Origin: Turnera subulata
Lineage: Eukaryota > Streptophyta > Magnoliopsida > Malpighiales > Passifloraceae
Assembly (NCBI GenBank): GCA_028386065.3
Contig: JAKUCV010006267.1
Coordinates: 30,214-94,213, forward strand
Reading direction: 5' to 3'
DNA: 64,000 nucleotides
The position numbers and the translations under genes are program-made. The notes under the pieces are model-generated. The model was not told the DNA's origin, searched no databases, and worked only from the letters and a program-made list of their open reading frames with translations. Shown here in pieces: positions 1-10,446 of this stretch. Each line of letters opens with the position of its first letter. Within the stretch, counting starts at the first letter, position 1.

Positions 1-1933
1 TTTTATCCATACACCTAACTTTCACTTGGATTCATCTCTTTTGGCTAATTATCTTCTATAATCATTTATCCTAATCTTGATATCATCATCTTTCACCTAA
101 CATCTCTTTGATTTTATCCTTCTAAATTAATTATATTTATTTATTTTTATCCTCCAATTTCTGACAATAAATATCCCTTCATTCATTCACATTCATACAC
201 TTACATCCTATTATAAACTTCACTGTGTTCTCATTCTCTCACACCTCCCTCCATATTAGTTTAATTATTCTCATCATCTATATTATCAAAGTGTATTATT
301 ACCATTAAAGTTGTATTACTACTATCAATGTCATATTATCACCATAATCAAGCTTGCATTATTCCATCAAGAGTGAATTTCATCCCCCAATTTTTATAAC
401 AGAAATCAAAGTTATAAACCTGGCCCGGCCATTGACCCGTTTCAGTGGCCGGGTCGCAGGTTTAGAAGTTAACTTGTATTAAAACTAATAGTAAAAATAT
501 ATACTTTTTTAAACAAATGTCCAACCAGAGGTCTAATCATGGTATGACCAAGATAAAATTTTGAATTTTTTGACTTTGAACCCGGAAAAAGACCAGAATG
601 GGTCAATAAACCCAGAAAATCCGGAGAACCCGTCATAATCCGACCGGTTTTTTGAAGGGTACAACCCGGAAGGGTAAAAAATCCGAAATTGTCTCTGGGT
701 CGCTTACCCGAGTTCAACTGGCCAGGCCGGTCCGGGTTTGACAACAATGACAAAAATAATATAACCATCCCTAGAATAGACTAACGAGCAAGAGAAGCTA
801 ATTGTAGTAGATCAAACGGTTCGGACCTTGCCGAAAATCCGATCTGTACACCCTCGTACCGACCTCAAGATATCCTACCGCAAATAAGGTCATGCCGATA
901 GAATACCGTTCGGGTTGTTCGGTACACCATTAATACCGATATCAATGAGACACATGGGAAAAAACATCTATTTTTTTATGGCATTTTCCAACTTTTATTC
1001 CTCACATACACCACAAAGTCTAAAATACATATTTTTATATTTGTACAATAATATTTCACATTCAACAAAATTTAAAAATAATTTTTTTTAGAAACGAGCA
1101 TTCTTCATTCATATAAACATATCTAAAGATCTGAGAATACATGACTAAAAATCTAAATCATTAGTAGAAAATTTTAACATAAGAATTCTCACGACCTACT
1201 ACATAAAACTATACAACTGTGAATACCCGACCCAAAATCACTTGGACCTATTCACCTAATCCTTTCACCTTCTTTCTCGGGTCAATCCCATGTCATTGGA
1301 TTCGCCACCCAAATTTTATTAAGGGCAAACTTTGAGAAAAACCTTAATATGACTCCTTTAGGCTACATGGTCGTGGCGAACCAAAGACATGGGATCGGGG
1401 GTTCGTCACGGATGGGAAGGTGTTAGGCACCCATCCGTGTTGGGTCGAAACCTTGTGCAATTGGAAAGTACAAGTGTGCCTTGTGCAGGTGTGCAAGTGT
1501 GGAAACAAATCACATAAAAATAACAAAATTGAATTGGAGGGGTAGGAGAAGAAGGTTCGGAACGAAAAGGAAAAATAAAAATATTTGGGCTTGAGTCTCC
1601 ACCACTAGAGACCACCTACGTACCCCGCTACCGGGTTCAAAGCCCACGTAGTTCTTGACATGGCATCACAACAATCACATAATCAACAAAAGCATCATCA
1701 AATTATCAGTAAGTAGCAATCAATAAGGTGCGCAATTAAAAAAAAAAAAGGGTTAGAACACTTATCTCGGTTGTTGGACAAAATCTTTGGATCGTCTTCT
1801 ACTAGATTTTAGACAATGAGAACGGGCAATTCAGCTTCTGGGCTCAACAACAAAGTTGTAGATCTCCCTCTTAGCTTTTCAGAGAGTCCAAGATCACAAC
1901 AATCCGACTTCTAGAACTCGATGTTCAAAATCT
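1..1933. other. AT-rich intergenic sequence, no gene seen
   Basis: The stretch is AT-rich and has no ORF with a recognisable domain. A block at about 1215-1660 (GGTGTTAGGCACCCATCCG and neighbours) looks like non-coding retroelement sequence, but I cannot place it in a family. Short open frames at 469-768 and 1344-1615 show no domain and no coding signature. The first feature I can support begins at about 1934, where element D is broken off. Confidence 0.5.
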
Positions 1934-3735
1934 TCAAATTCGGGAGGTTGCTCAACATAGACTTCCTCCATGATGAATCAATTTAGGAAGGCACTCTTCA
2001 CGTCCATCTGATAGAGCTTGAATCCCTTGTGAGAAGCAAATGCTAAAAGCATTCGAATTGACTAAGTCTTTCCACCAATTCCCAAACATCACTTCTCTCA
2101 AATTGATTTAACTCATCTTTGCATAGCCATAATCATTTATAGCATCAGCAACATTCTTTGGCCCTATTTGTGAGAGAAATTAAAGCCTGATGTGAATTGA
2201 TGTTGCGGATTGATTAGCGAGTTGAAACTCCTTTTGATTGTTCCCTATGATTGCATCTGTTGAAATAGATTTTGGCATCATCAATGCCAAAAGTGGTTGC
2301 TCTTCACTGGATGGAGGTTCTTGCTCAAGTGCATTTGTCTCATTAGATGGGCTTGATGTTTCAGCCTTGTTGTCTTCCTATTTTTCTGTTTCATGTGTAT
2401 CTGCACTTTGAGGTTGTGGATTTTGATTCTCTACTTCTACATCTTCAAGATTGTTAGTAGAAACAAATTCATCAAAGAAAACATGCATAGATTCCTCTGC
2501 CATCAATGACCATCTATTATATACATAATAAGCCTTACTTCTAGATGAATACCCAAGGAATATACCCTCATCAGATTTTGCATCAAATTTACCAAGTAAT
2601 CCTTTGTATTCAATATGAAGCAATTAGACCCCAAAATCTTAAAGTAACTAATGTTTGGTTTCCTATCATTCCAAATCTCATAGGGAGTCTTTTCTAGTGT
2701 AGATCTAATGGTTATTCTATTTAGGATGTAAGGATCTGTGTTGACAACTTCTGCCCAGAGGTAAGAAGGAAGATTATGTTCATTTCACATGGTTCTTGCC
2801 ATCTCATGCAAGGTTCGGTTCTTCCTCTCAACAACCCTATTTTGTTGGGGAGTTTTAGGGGCCGAAAAGATATGGTTAATGCCATTTTCTTCACAGAAGT
2901 GATTAAAAGATATCACTTCTAATCTTTGTTAACCTATACTCTTTCTCAATCTGTAGCTTTCTAACTAAAGATGCAAACTCATAAAGAGCATGATCCTTTT
3001 GAGCTAGAGAGATTATCCCAAGTAAAGCATGAGTAATCATATATAATAACAAAAGTACATTACTTACCTCCTAGACTTACCATCCTCATTGGCCCAAAGA
3101 GATCAAGATGCAAAAGTTCCAATAGCCGAGATGTTGCTAGAGCATTCATAGGTTTGAAAGAGCTTTTGGATTATTTGTCTAGTTGACAAGCTCGGCATAT
3201 CCTTTCTTTTTCAAACTTCATTGATGGAAGTCCTCTTACAAGCTCCTTCTTTAGTAGGTTTAACATGAGTTCCATGTGTGCATGTCTCAACCTTCTATGT
3301 CATAACTCAAGAGTTTCTGTGCTTAATATTAAAACACTTGTTTGCAAGGTTAGCAACATAACATATATTAGTGGAGCATAGATTTCTTATCCATTTTCCC
3401 GTGAGGATTATGTTGTTTTTCTCAATGCTAGTTATCGAACATCCATTTGCTTCAAAGGTAACTTTGCAACCACAATCATAGAGTTGTCATATACATAAGA
3501 GATTGACCTTCAGATTATCAACTAATAGCACATATTCAATCATAAGATCCTTACTCCATTACCTGTACCCAGTACTTTGCCTTTCGATTTGGCACCTAAG
3601 ACGCCAGATCATCGGCCTATTGAGTGGGGGGATATGAACATACATGGGTCTCGGTCATGTGTTTTGAGCATCCACCATTGAGTACCCATTGATCCCTCTT
3701 TTCCTGCAGAATAATCAAGTTTTTGGTACCCACAC
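1934..3735 (-). pseudogene. pol: Pol remnant of element D (protease, integrase, partial RT)
   Basis: Directly after gag the minus strand encodes a decayed protease start, where DSGC appears as NGGC (about 3690). A zinc-binding pre-integrase segment and an integrase core follow, both fragmented. The best-preserved piece is 2378-2623, which matches the integrase C-terminal region ([15 protein letters not shown], also present in element C). After a variable linker, RT begins, with a [14 protein letters not shown] motif and EEVYVEQPP at about 2030-1950, and then breaks off. It can make no functional product. Confidence 0.75.
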
Positions 3736-3739
3736 AAGC

Positions 3740-5375
3740 TTGGGTCCTTGGAGTTTAGGTTTGGTACCTTTAGGTACCCACATGAATTTTATAGGACAAT
3801 GCTTCTTCCTAAAAATACAATTTTTATTTTGTGTCCATGCCTTTTACAATAATGACATGTGACATTATGACTAAATGCAGGTGTAATGAACTTAGCTTCA
3901 TGATTCTTTTTAGTTTTCCATATTTTTTAAAATGGTGTTGGACTCACATGCTGTCAAAACACGTGATGTGTAGCCCCTAGACCTACTTTTTGTAATGTAT
4001 GCCTTTGTTGACTTAGTATCATATCTAAACCTTTACTACCATGATCAAACTTTTCTAGCATACTTTTCAGAGATTCTACAGTCCTTTTCAGGTTTAAATT
4101 TTCATGTGCAAGTTTTGTATTTTCTTCTTTACATGTAACAACTTGTTGCTCAAGATCCTTTTGTGACTTAGCAAGAGTTTCTTTATCCGCTTTGGCGTCT
4201 TCAAAGCCATTATTGCATAAAGTCAGACTTTTAGCAATTTCTTCATTTTTGATCATGCACTCTTTCTTTTCAGATTCTAATAGATCAATTTTTCTTTTCA
4301 ATGCTTTGTTTGTCTTAGCTATGGCTTTAAAGCTTTCAAATAACTCTTCATATGCATCATGTAGTTCATCTAAAGAAAAGCTAGATGAGTTAGAATGATT
4401 TACCTCTCTTTCTTCTTGTGTCATAAGACAAAGATTTGTCGATTCCTATTTGTCCGATTCATCATCTGAATCAAGGTCATCCCATGCAGTCATTGCTTTC
4501 TTCCCCTTGTTCTTGAAGTTGTTGAACTTGGATTTTTGTATGTCAGGGCACTCGGCCTTGATGTGCCCGGGTTGATTGCAACCATAGCACAAAAGTTGCT
4601 CTTTCTTTGATTCATCAACCTTCACACCTCTGAAGTTTCTTCCCTTGAGGTTTCTCCTTTTCATGAATTTTACAAATCTCCTTGTAATTAAGGCAACATC
4701 TAGGTCACTTTCGGAATCACTCTCATGTGTTGACTTGAGAGCTATGTCCTTCCTTTTCTTTGGCTTTTCTTCAAATTTTGACCCATGAACTATGAGGCTC
4801 CCTATTAGATCATTGTAAGTGAGAGTGTTCATGTCTTTGGCTTCCTCAATAGCAGTAACCTTTGGTTCCCATTCAGAAGGAAGAGATCGAAGAATTTTTG
4901 TTACCTTTTCTTTGTTTGTAATGGTCTTGCCAAGACAAGCCAAGTTGTTACACAAGATGGTGAATCTTGTGTCAAGTTCTTGTATTGTTTCATCAGGCAA
5001 CATCTGGAAAAGCTCGAACTCTCTCATCGGCCGATTCATCTTTGATTCTTTGACTTGGTTAGTTCCTTCATGCGCAATGCATAGAGTACTCCAAATCTCA
5101 TGTGCTGTTTTGCATGACCTAACTCTTTCAAATTCGGCTTGACTGATGCCACAAAGTAGTGCATTCTTCGCTTGGGCATCTAGTTTGGCTTTCTTCATTT
5201 CAGCTTCACTCTAGGACTTCATCTCTTTAGTTGGACGTGAGTAAGAAGAATTTACAACTTCCCACATCTCAAGATCCTTTCCTTCAAGGAAGGTCTTCAT
5301 ACGAAACTTCCAATGATCAAAGTTGAGACCATTGAAGAAGGGTGCATTGTTGATGTTGTTTCCTTCAAATGCCAT
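3740..5375 (-). pseudogene. gag: Gag of element D, broken
   Basis: This is the capsid/nucleocapsid precursor of a copia element. The ATG at 5375-5373 opens a frame with the usual N-terminal pattern of an FF(N/D)G segment followed by a WK..M segment. In-frame TAG codons interrupt it near 5210 and at 4446-4448; the same frame resumes after each. A CCHC zinc knuckle (CYGCNQPGHIKAEC) lies near 4560. A coiled-coil segment rich in E, K and L spans about 4400-4030. The C-terminal second knuckle (CHYCKRHGH) has lost its last cysteine. The end resembles the WVPK-stop gag ends of the other SIRE-like copies. Confidence 0.8.
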
Positions 5376-5418
5376 GATCTTTTCTCCTGGATGTTAATCC
5401 ACAAATAGAGATTCCTTG

Positions 5419-5430
5419 CTCCGCTACCAA
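5419..5430 (-). promoter_or_regulatory. tRNA primer-binding site of element D
   Basis: On the minus strand the LTR end is followed, after AT, by TGGTAGCGGAGC. This matches 10 of 12 bases of the usual copia initiator-Met site TGGTATCAGAGC. Elements A, B and C have the identical variant at the same place. Confidence 0.75.
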
Positions 5431-6006
5431 TTGTTGGCCCAAAGTGGCTAAGAGGGGGGAGGGGGAGGGGGGTGAATTAGCCTTTTCGGATTAAACTCGA
5501 TTTGGTGTCTCTAATGCCAAACTGTTTATGTGTTTAAGATTTGTGTTTAAGAACACTAATGAACAAACTAATCAGCACACAAGGAGGAAGGGTTAGAGAT
5601 AATTGGACACACGATTTATAGTGGTTCGCCACGCAAGACTACATCCACTACTCAAGGATTCCCCCTTGAGATTTCTAAACCTTCACTAACCTTGGTTTTT
5701 CACGGGTTCAACCAAAAAACCTTTAATACAAGTTTTTCCCTTAGGCTCAACTCAAACCTAAACACTCACCACAAACCTCACCCAAGCTTTGCTTTTACAC
5801 AATCACTCAGAATAAAACACAGAAGCTATCACCAAGTACAAGTACTTTGCTTTTCTCAAAAGATTGCTTAACTAAGTATGTGAACAAGAGAAAAAGTTTT
5901 TCTCTCTCTTTTTGCTTCACATGAGAACTGCAGGGTTTTGCTCTAACTCGGAATCTTAGTATGACAGTTCTAAGTTTCTCCTTGAATCAGCTTTCCATTA
6001 TATATG

Positions 6007-7147
6007 TTAGAACAATAGCCCTTCGCTAGAGGGGGGGTGAATAGCGATAATCGAATAAAAACGAAATAAGCAGGAATTAAATGCGGAATTAAAAGAATGA
6101 AGGACAAGCAATTTATCCTGGTTCACACACACTCTACTAGTGTGGCTAATCCAGCCCTTCAAGTCTCACTTGAAGATTTCACTATCTACGTTAAGCTTAC
6201 GGGTGCTTAACAAACCGTTACAACCTAGGAATTCTAGTCACAAGGATCCTAAACCTGAAAGTTCAAGTCACATGAACTTCAGCTCTCTTGCTTGAAGATA
6301 CCTCACTTCANNNNNNNNNNNNNNNNNNNNNNNNNNGCACAACATCGATGTTTTGTCTAAGAACATCGATGTTTAGCCGTTGTATTCAAATGATTGAGCC
6401 AACGGCTAGTAAAACATCGATGTTTGTCTTAGCAACATCGATGTTTTCCGATACAACATCGATGTTCTCAAATCAAACATCGATGTTTTTATGCTTCGCA
6501 AAAATATGATGAAAAGGGGTTATGCAAGAACATCGATGTTGGAAAATCAAACATCGATGTTTTATGGCTACTGCCAAAATTCATCTTGAAACCAATTGTC
6601 ACAACATCGATGTTTTATTGGCCAACATCGATGTTTTCTGGCTTCAGCAAAATTATATTTCAAAGACACTTTACATGAACATCGATGTTGGATTATAAAC
6701 ATCGATGTTTTGACCAACGGTCACAAGAACATTGATGTTTTGTATTCCAACATCGATGTTTTATTGCTACTGCCAAAAAGATTTTAAAATCGACTTGATG
6801 CAACATCGATGTTGTTCTTAGAACATCGATGGTTTAAGGCACAACATCGATGTTTAGGACTCAAAAACCAGTTTTATGACTTACATGATTTATGAAATAC
6901 ATGAGGAAAATGATTTTTGGTTTGAGCATTAACTTGGAATACTTGAGTTACCATTTACAAGGATTTCCTATAGATGAACTCTCTATATATCTTCATCCTT
7001 GTTGCTTCAAATCTTGTACTCCTTTGACTTTAGACTTATGCTTCATTGATTGATGTCTTTTTGCTTCAAGGAATTCATCAATGGAGCTTTGGTTAGTTTG
7101 TCATTATCAAAACCCTGAAATGAAACATGGAAGCATTAGTCCTAACA
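6007..7147 (-). mobile_element. Solo LTR of family A
   Basis: The block runs TGTTAGAACAATAGCCC ... GTCCTAACA and is flanked by the 5-bp duplication ATATA (6002-6006 and 7148-7152). On the minus strand it is colinear with the LTR of element A (59144-60614): the same start with TTTTGATAATGACAAAC, the palindrome array, and the same CTATTCACCCCCCCTCTAGCG end. No internal region is present, so it is a solo LTR, probably left by recombination between two LTRs. Twenty-six Ns at 6311-6336 hide the stretch where the TATA box would lie. Confidence 0.9.
6341..6854. repeat. AACATCGATGTT palindrome array (17 copies) in solo LTR
   Basis: Copies start, by hand count, at 6341, 6362, 6413, 6434, 6455, 6476, 6529, 6550, 6603, 6624, 6678, 6698, 6728, 6749, 6802, 6822 and 6843. 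Intervals are 20-21 bp within groups and 51-54 bp between groups, with one of 30. Four copies follow each other at exactly 21 bp from 6413 to 6476. Most copies are perfect; 6728 has ATTGAT in the centre. Confidence 0.95.
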
Positions 7148-7839
7148 ATATAGAGGCAGGAGGGATGATTTCAATTCAAATTGATCCGTTAACTGTCCCT
7201 TTCATTCCAGCCCGTTTCGTTGTCCGAGGCGCCAGAGTGTCAACGGTCTTCTTCCCTGTTGTCCCTTTCACGCTTTGGCACGAGACACACCAGGCTGCAG
7301 CTTTTTGTCATTGATGACATTATTTAGCATAGTCCTAGGTTGGTCCTAGGAAGTTTGAATTCAGCTGCCTTTTGATTTATTTAAGGTTGCTTTAATCACA
7401 GAATCAATGTCCAGAAATGGTAGGTACTAGGTTTTTTGACCAATCCCATTAAGGATTAAATAATCATGAGTGGCATAGGAGTTTGCACTTTGAAAGCGAC
7501 ACTTCATGCTCTAAAACCAATCCCACTCACTCATCTTCCAAGGCTTGATTGTGATGTTTGATCACGGATTGGAGGCTCCTCATATGAGCTGCAATACATG
7601 TTTAGGCACAACACATGCTACACATAGGTTTGTCATAATCAAAACCTAGTTAGCTTGGTTAACATATAATATAATGGGACAATTATTGTAATAGTTAATT
7701 GTACTTAATGGCATATTATAACAGTGTGATCAATGTGGCCCATTAGTGCATGCATTATGATAATAAGCGCAACTAATTATCCTTAAGTATCATCCTAATT
7801 ATTATCCGATTCACAATTCATTTATATCATAAAAAAAAA

Positions 7840-8420
7840 ACCTTCTCCAAAGTCTTTAATAAGAGATCCATCACAATCCTTTATCCTAGGTACACAGTGA
7901 AGCCAATCCTTTGCACATAACAAGCTTCGATATTTTTCGGCAAAAGGGAGCTCTTATATTAGTTAAGTATTCTCCCTCCCATGCTAAATGCAGAAGCAAC
8001 AATAGTAATCGGAATTAAACTATCACAAGGCATCAATGAGAGTTCATAGTACCTATTACTATTGTTCTTCCAATAAGAAAAAAATTTCATATTTTTCATC
8101 CTATCATGTCTTGGCTCATCCAAATATGAATCTAATTAGAGAATTAAATATAGTTGAAGTAAAGATCTCATTGTCAAACCTATCAAATTCTTCAAAGTCT
8201 TCTTTCTCTTGGTTACTAAAAATATCATGACAAACATTTCTATCCAATGCAACTGATTCTCCAGAAGATAAATTAGTTTACTCTTTAAACAAATAATATA
8301 TTTGTCCTAGACACAGAAGAAACATCTCTTTACCTCAGCTCCATATATCTTTGTAAAATAAAATTCAATAAAAAATTCAACGTGTACCGAGAATTTAAAA
8401 TGACACCATGGACAAAATTA
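7840..8420 (-). pseudogene. hAT-superfamily transposase relic (C-terminal dimerisation region)
   Basis: On the minus strand, around 8070-7880, one frame reads a W..N..RYYELS segment, then LIPITIVASAFSMGGRIL, a stop, and YKSSLLPKNIEA. This follows the hAT C-terminal dimerisation pattern (W....YP.LS, IP.STVASE.AFS.GGR, RSSL.P...EA). Upstream, near 8340, FYFTKIYG fits the region just before that domain. Several stops and frameshifts are present. I could not find terminal inverted repeats or an 8-bp duplication. Confidence 0.65.
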
Positions 8421-9031
8421 AATTGTAACATTTCCAACACTTATGAAATTTCTTTTTCATCTCTTTAGCTATTTCATAAACAATCTCATCATTATCCATT
8501 TCTAATTCCATCATGCTCAGAACATCCTTCCAAACACCATGTAAATATAAATTAATAGTAGGTAAGTTTTGGTAAATAATAATAGTTTTGAAGCATTCCC
8601 AATCTAAAAGCAGATGACATTAACATTTAGAACATTGAAAAAAAAAAAAAACGTAGTCACCCACTCAATTATATCTTTCCTGCATAATGCAATAACACTA
8701 ATCGAACTAATTAATGGTCACACATAACCTGCGAGGGATTTTAACCTTTATATTCATGACAAACAGAAAAATTTAATTATTCTCCTAATTTAGATTTTAG
8801 GGATTTGCTGAATGCAAAATATTTTACTCGTTATATGGTTCATGCAAATAAATTTTTTCCATAAAGTGATTTCATAGGTTTTATGTATCTTCAGATAAGG
8901 CCAATAAATTATACTTTTTATGTTTTTTTTCACTTTTAACATTATATAGCAATTGCACATTTGTAGGAACAAATGCATATATATATAACATGAATTCTTA
9001 CTGTGCTGAACGAAATATTGTCTTAAAAGTT
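8421..9031. other. AT-rich sequence, no gene seen
   Basis: No domain or repeat family is recognised. The left part could continue the hAT relic. The stretch ends at the GTTCT target duplication of element C. Confidence 0.4.
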
Positions 9032-9344
9032 GTTCTTGTTGAAAATAATGTTTTGCTAATATCTCTTTATCCTATTCAGGTTTTGATAATGACAAATCAA
9101 CCTTGTATTAGGATGATCATTATTATGAAGCAAAAAGAAATAATCAAGAGCAAAGACCTTATGTGATCAAGAGTTCAAGAATGGAAGTGACAAGATCAAG
9201 CAAGAAGAACAAGAAGATTTAGGAACTCAATTTTGTACAAGGTTAAACAATCAATGTCTCTAAGTTATTGGCTCAAACAAAATCATTTTTACTCATGCAT
9301 CAATTAGATCTCATTTCAATCATAATAATGTCTTCCGAGCCTCG

Positions 9345-9790
9345 AACATCGATGTCCAAATTTTGAACATCGATGTCCTGCCTTGAAACCAAGCTTTCAA
9401 AAAGGTTTCTAAGCTTTGAACATCGATGTCCAATATTTGAACATCGATGTCCTGCCTTGAAACAATTTTTCCAAAGTAGGCAGTAGTTTATAACATCGAT
9501 GTAGGCATCCCTAACCATCGATGTTCTCATGACCATTGCTCTTTAAATATTCTTTTGTAGTATATGAACATCGATGTCCAGATCTTTAACATCGATGTCC
9601 CACTGAATTGGCTTTCTAAATTGTTTTAGGAGTGTCCAAAATATCGATGTTCAATGTATGAACATCGATGTTATTTTGTCTCGGGTCTTGGACAATGTCT
9701 TGGGTAACATCGATCTCCTTGTGACCGTTGGACTAATAATGCACATTCAAAGGCCATAACATCGATGTCCTTGATTCCAACATCGATGTT
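9345..9790. repeat. AACATCGATGT(T/C) array in 5' LTR of C
   Basis: Thirteen copies start at 9345, 9366, 9419, 9440, 9492, 9514, 9567, 9588, 9640, 9661, 9706, 9758 and 9779. Pair spacing is 21 bp (22 once) and the step to the next pair is 52-54 bp (45 once), giving a 73-74-bp higher-order unit. Many copies here end GTC instead of GTT, which breaks the palindrome by one base. The array lies immediately upstream of the promoter. Confidence 0.95.
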
Positions 9791-9860
9791 CAGCCGACAT
9801 GAGCAGACACACTTTTTACCTTCTCATACTATCTTGTTTAAAGATGTTTTAGATTGTTTT

Positions 9861-9896
9861 CCCAACGGTCATACATGCTTTTATCCTTATAAATAG
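9861..9896 (+). promoter_or_regulatory. LTR core promoter: MSA-like motif plus TATA box
   Basis: TATAAATAG at 9888-9896 is a good plant TATA box. CCCAACGGTCA at 9861-9871 fits the published plant mitosis-specific activator consensus (Y)C(Y)AACGG(Y)(Y)A. A second perfect match lies in reverse orientation at 9722-9732. The 3' LTR has the same pair at 20235-20245 and 20262-20270. Transcription would start about 30 bp after the TATA box. Confidence 0.7.
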
Positions 9897-10399
9897 AGCT
9901 TTTAGGTCTCTGTTTAAGACAATTCAACTCTCCACATTTTTAAGATTCATTGTGAAACATACAATTCATTTTATGAGCCAATATTATTGAGGATTAAGAG
10001 TTGCCTTCATAGAGCTTATTTTTGTACTCATACCTACTCTTAAAGAGAGTCTTGTTTTGGGTGACCTTTGTATTAACATACACTTTAAGGGAGGATTGTT
10101 CCCTTGTAGTAAATTCATAGGAAGAGGGTCTTCTTTCTGTGGAAAAAATCTTGAAGTGAGGAATCTTCAAGCAGGAGTTGCAAACGGTTTGTTAAGCACC
10201 CGGAAGCTTAACGCGGATAGTGGAATCTTCGAGAGAGTCTCTCGGAGGACTGGATTAGCCACATAGATTTTGTGTGTGTGAACTAGGATAAATCGGTTTG
10301 TCTCACTCTCTTTCAATTCTGCATTATTATTTGTTTTAAGTTTTAGTTAGTTCTTAATCGCTAATTCACCCCCCCTCTTAGCTTGTTTGGGCTTACATT

Positions 10400-10411
10400 T
10401 GGTAGCGGAGC
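10400..10411 (+). promoter_or_regulatory. tRNA primer-binding site of element C
   Basis: TGGTAGCGGAGC follows the LTR end after two T bases. It is 10/12 identical to the copia initiator-Met site and identical to the sites of A, B and D. Confidence 0.8.
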
Positions 10412-10446
10412 GAGGTCTCTTTGTTTAGGATTAATCTCCTTGAGTA

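Larger units (their letters stand above)
1934..7664 (-). mobile_element. Element D: truncated SIRE/Maximus-type Ty1/copia retrotransposon
   Basis: Read on the minus strand the order is LTR (7664 to 5432), primer-binding site, gag, protease, integrase, then the start of reverse transcriptase, which stops at about 1934. The rest of RT, RNase H and the 3' LTR are absent. Copia order (integrase before RT), two CCHC motifs in gag and the WVPK-stop gag end match elements A, B and C here. The single LTR is interrupted by a solo LTR of family A. Several stops and frameshifts show an old, dead copy. No TSD can be seen because one end is lost. Confidence 0.82.
5432..7664 (-). repeat. LTR of element D, split by a solo LTR
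   Basis: The LTR starts TGTTGGCCC at 5432, directly beside the primer-binding site, and ends ...GGTTAACA at 7664. On the minus strand it therefore begins TGTTAACC followed by a GGTTTTGATTATGACAAACC segment, which is also found at the LTR starts of families A and C. Without the family A insert (6007-7147 plus one 5-bp duplication) it is about 1.09 kb. The left boundary is well supported; the right boundary rests on similarity of the LTR start to other families. Confidence 0.7.
9037..10397 (+). repeat. 5' LTR of element C
   Basis: The LTR runs TGTTGAAAATAATG ... GGGCTTACA, 1361 bp. It holds the palindrome array (9345-9790), an MSA-like motif and TATA box (9861-9896), and then a leader-like R/U5 part. 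It is 95 bp shorter than the 3' LTR. A 94-bp deletion between two AACATCGAT copies (19986 and 20080 in the 3' LTR) and one single-base gap account for the whole difference. Confidence 0.93.

Noticed and set aside
6341..6854. Repeat-spacer layout resembling a CRISPR array
   Set aside because: The repeats are 12-bp palindromes with 8-9-bp or about 30-40-bp gaps, they lie inside plant LTRs, spacers are shared between copies, and no cas genes are present.
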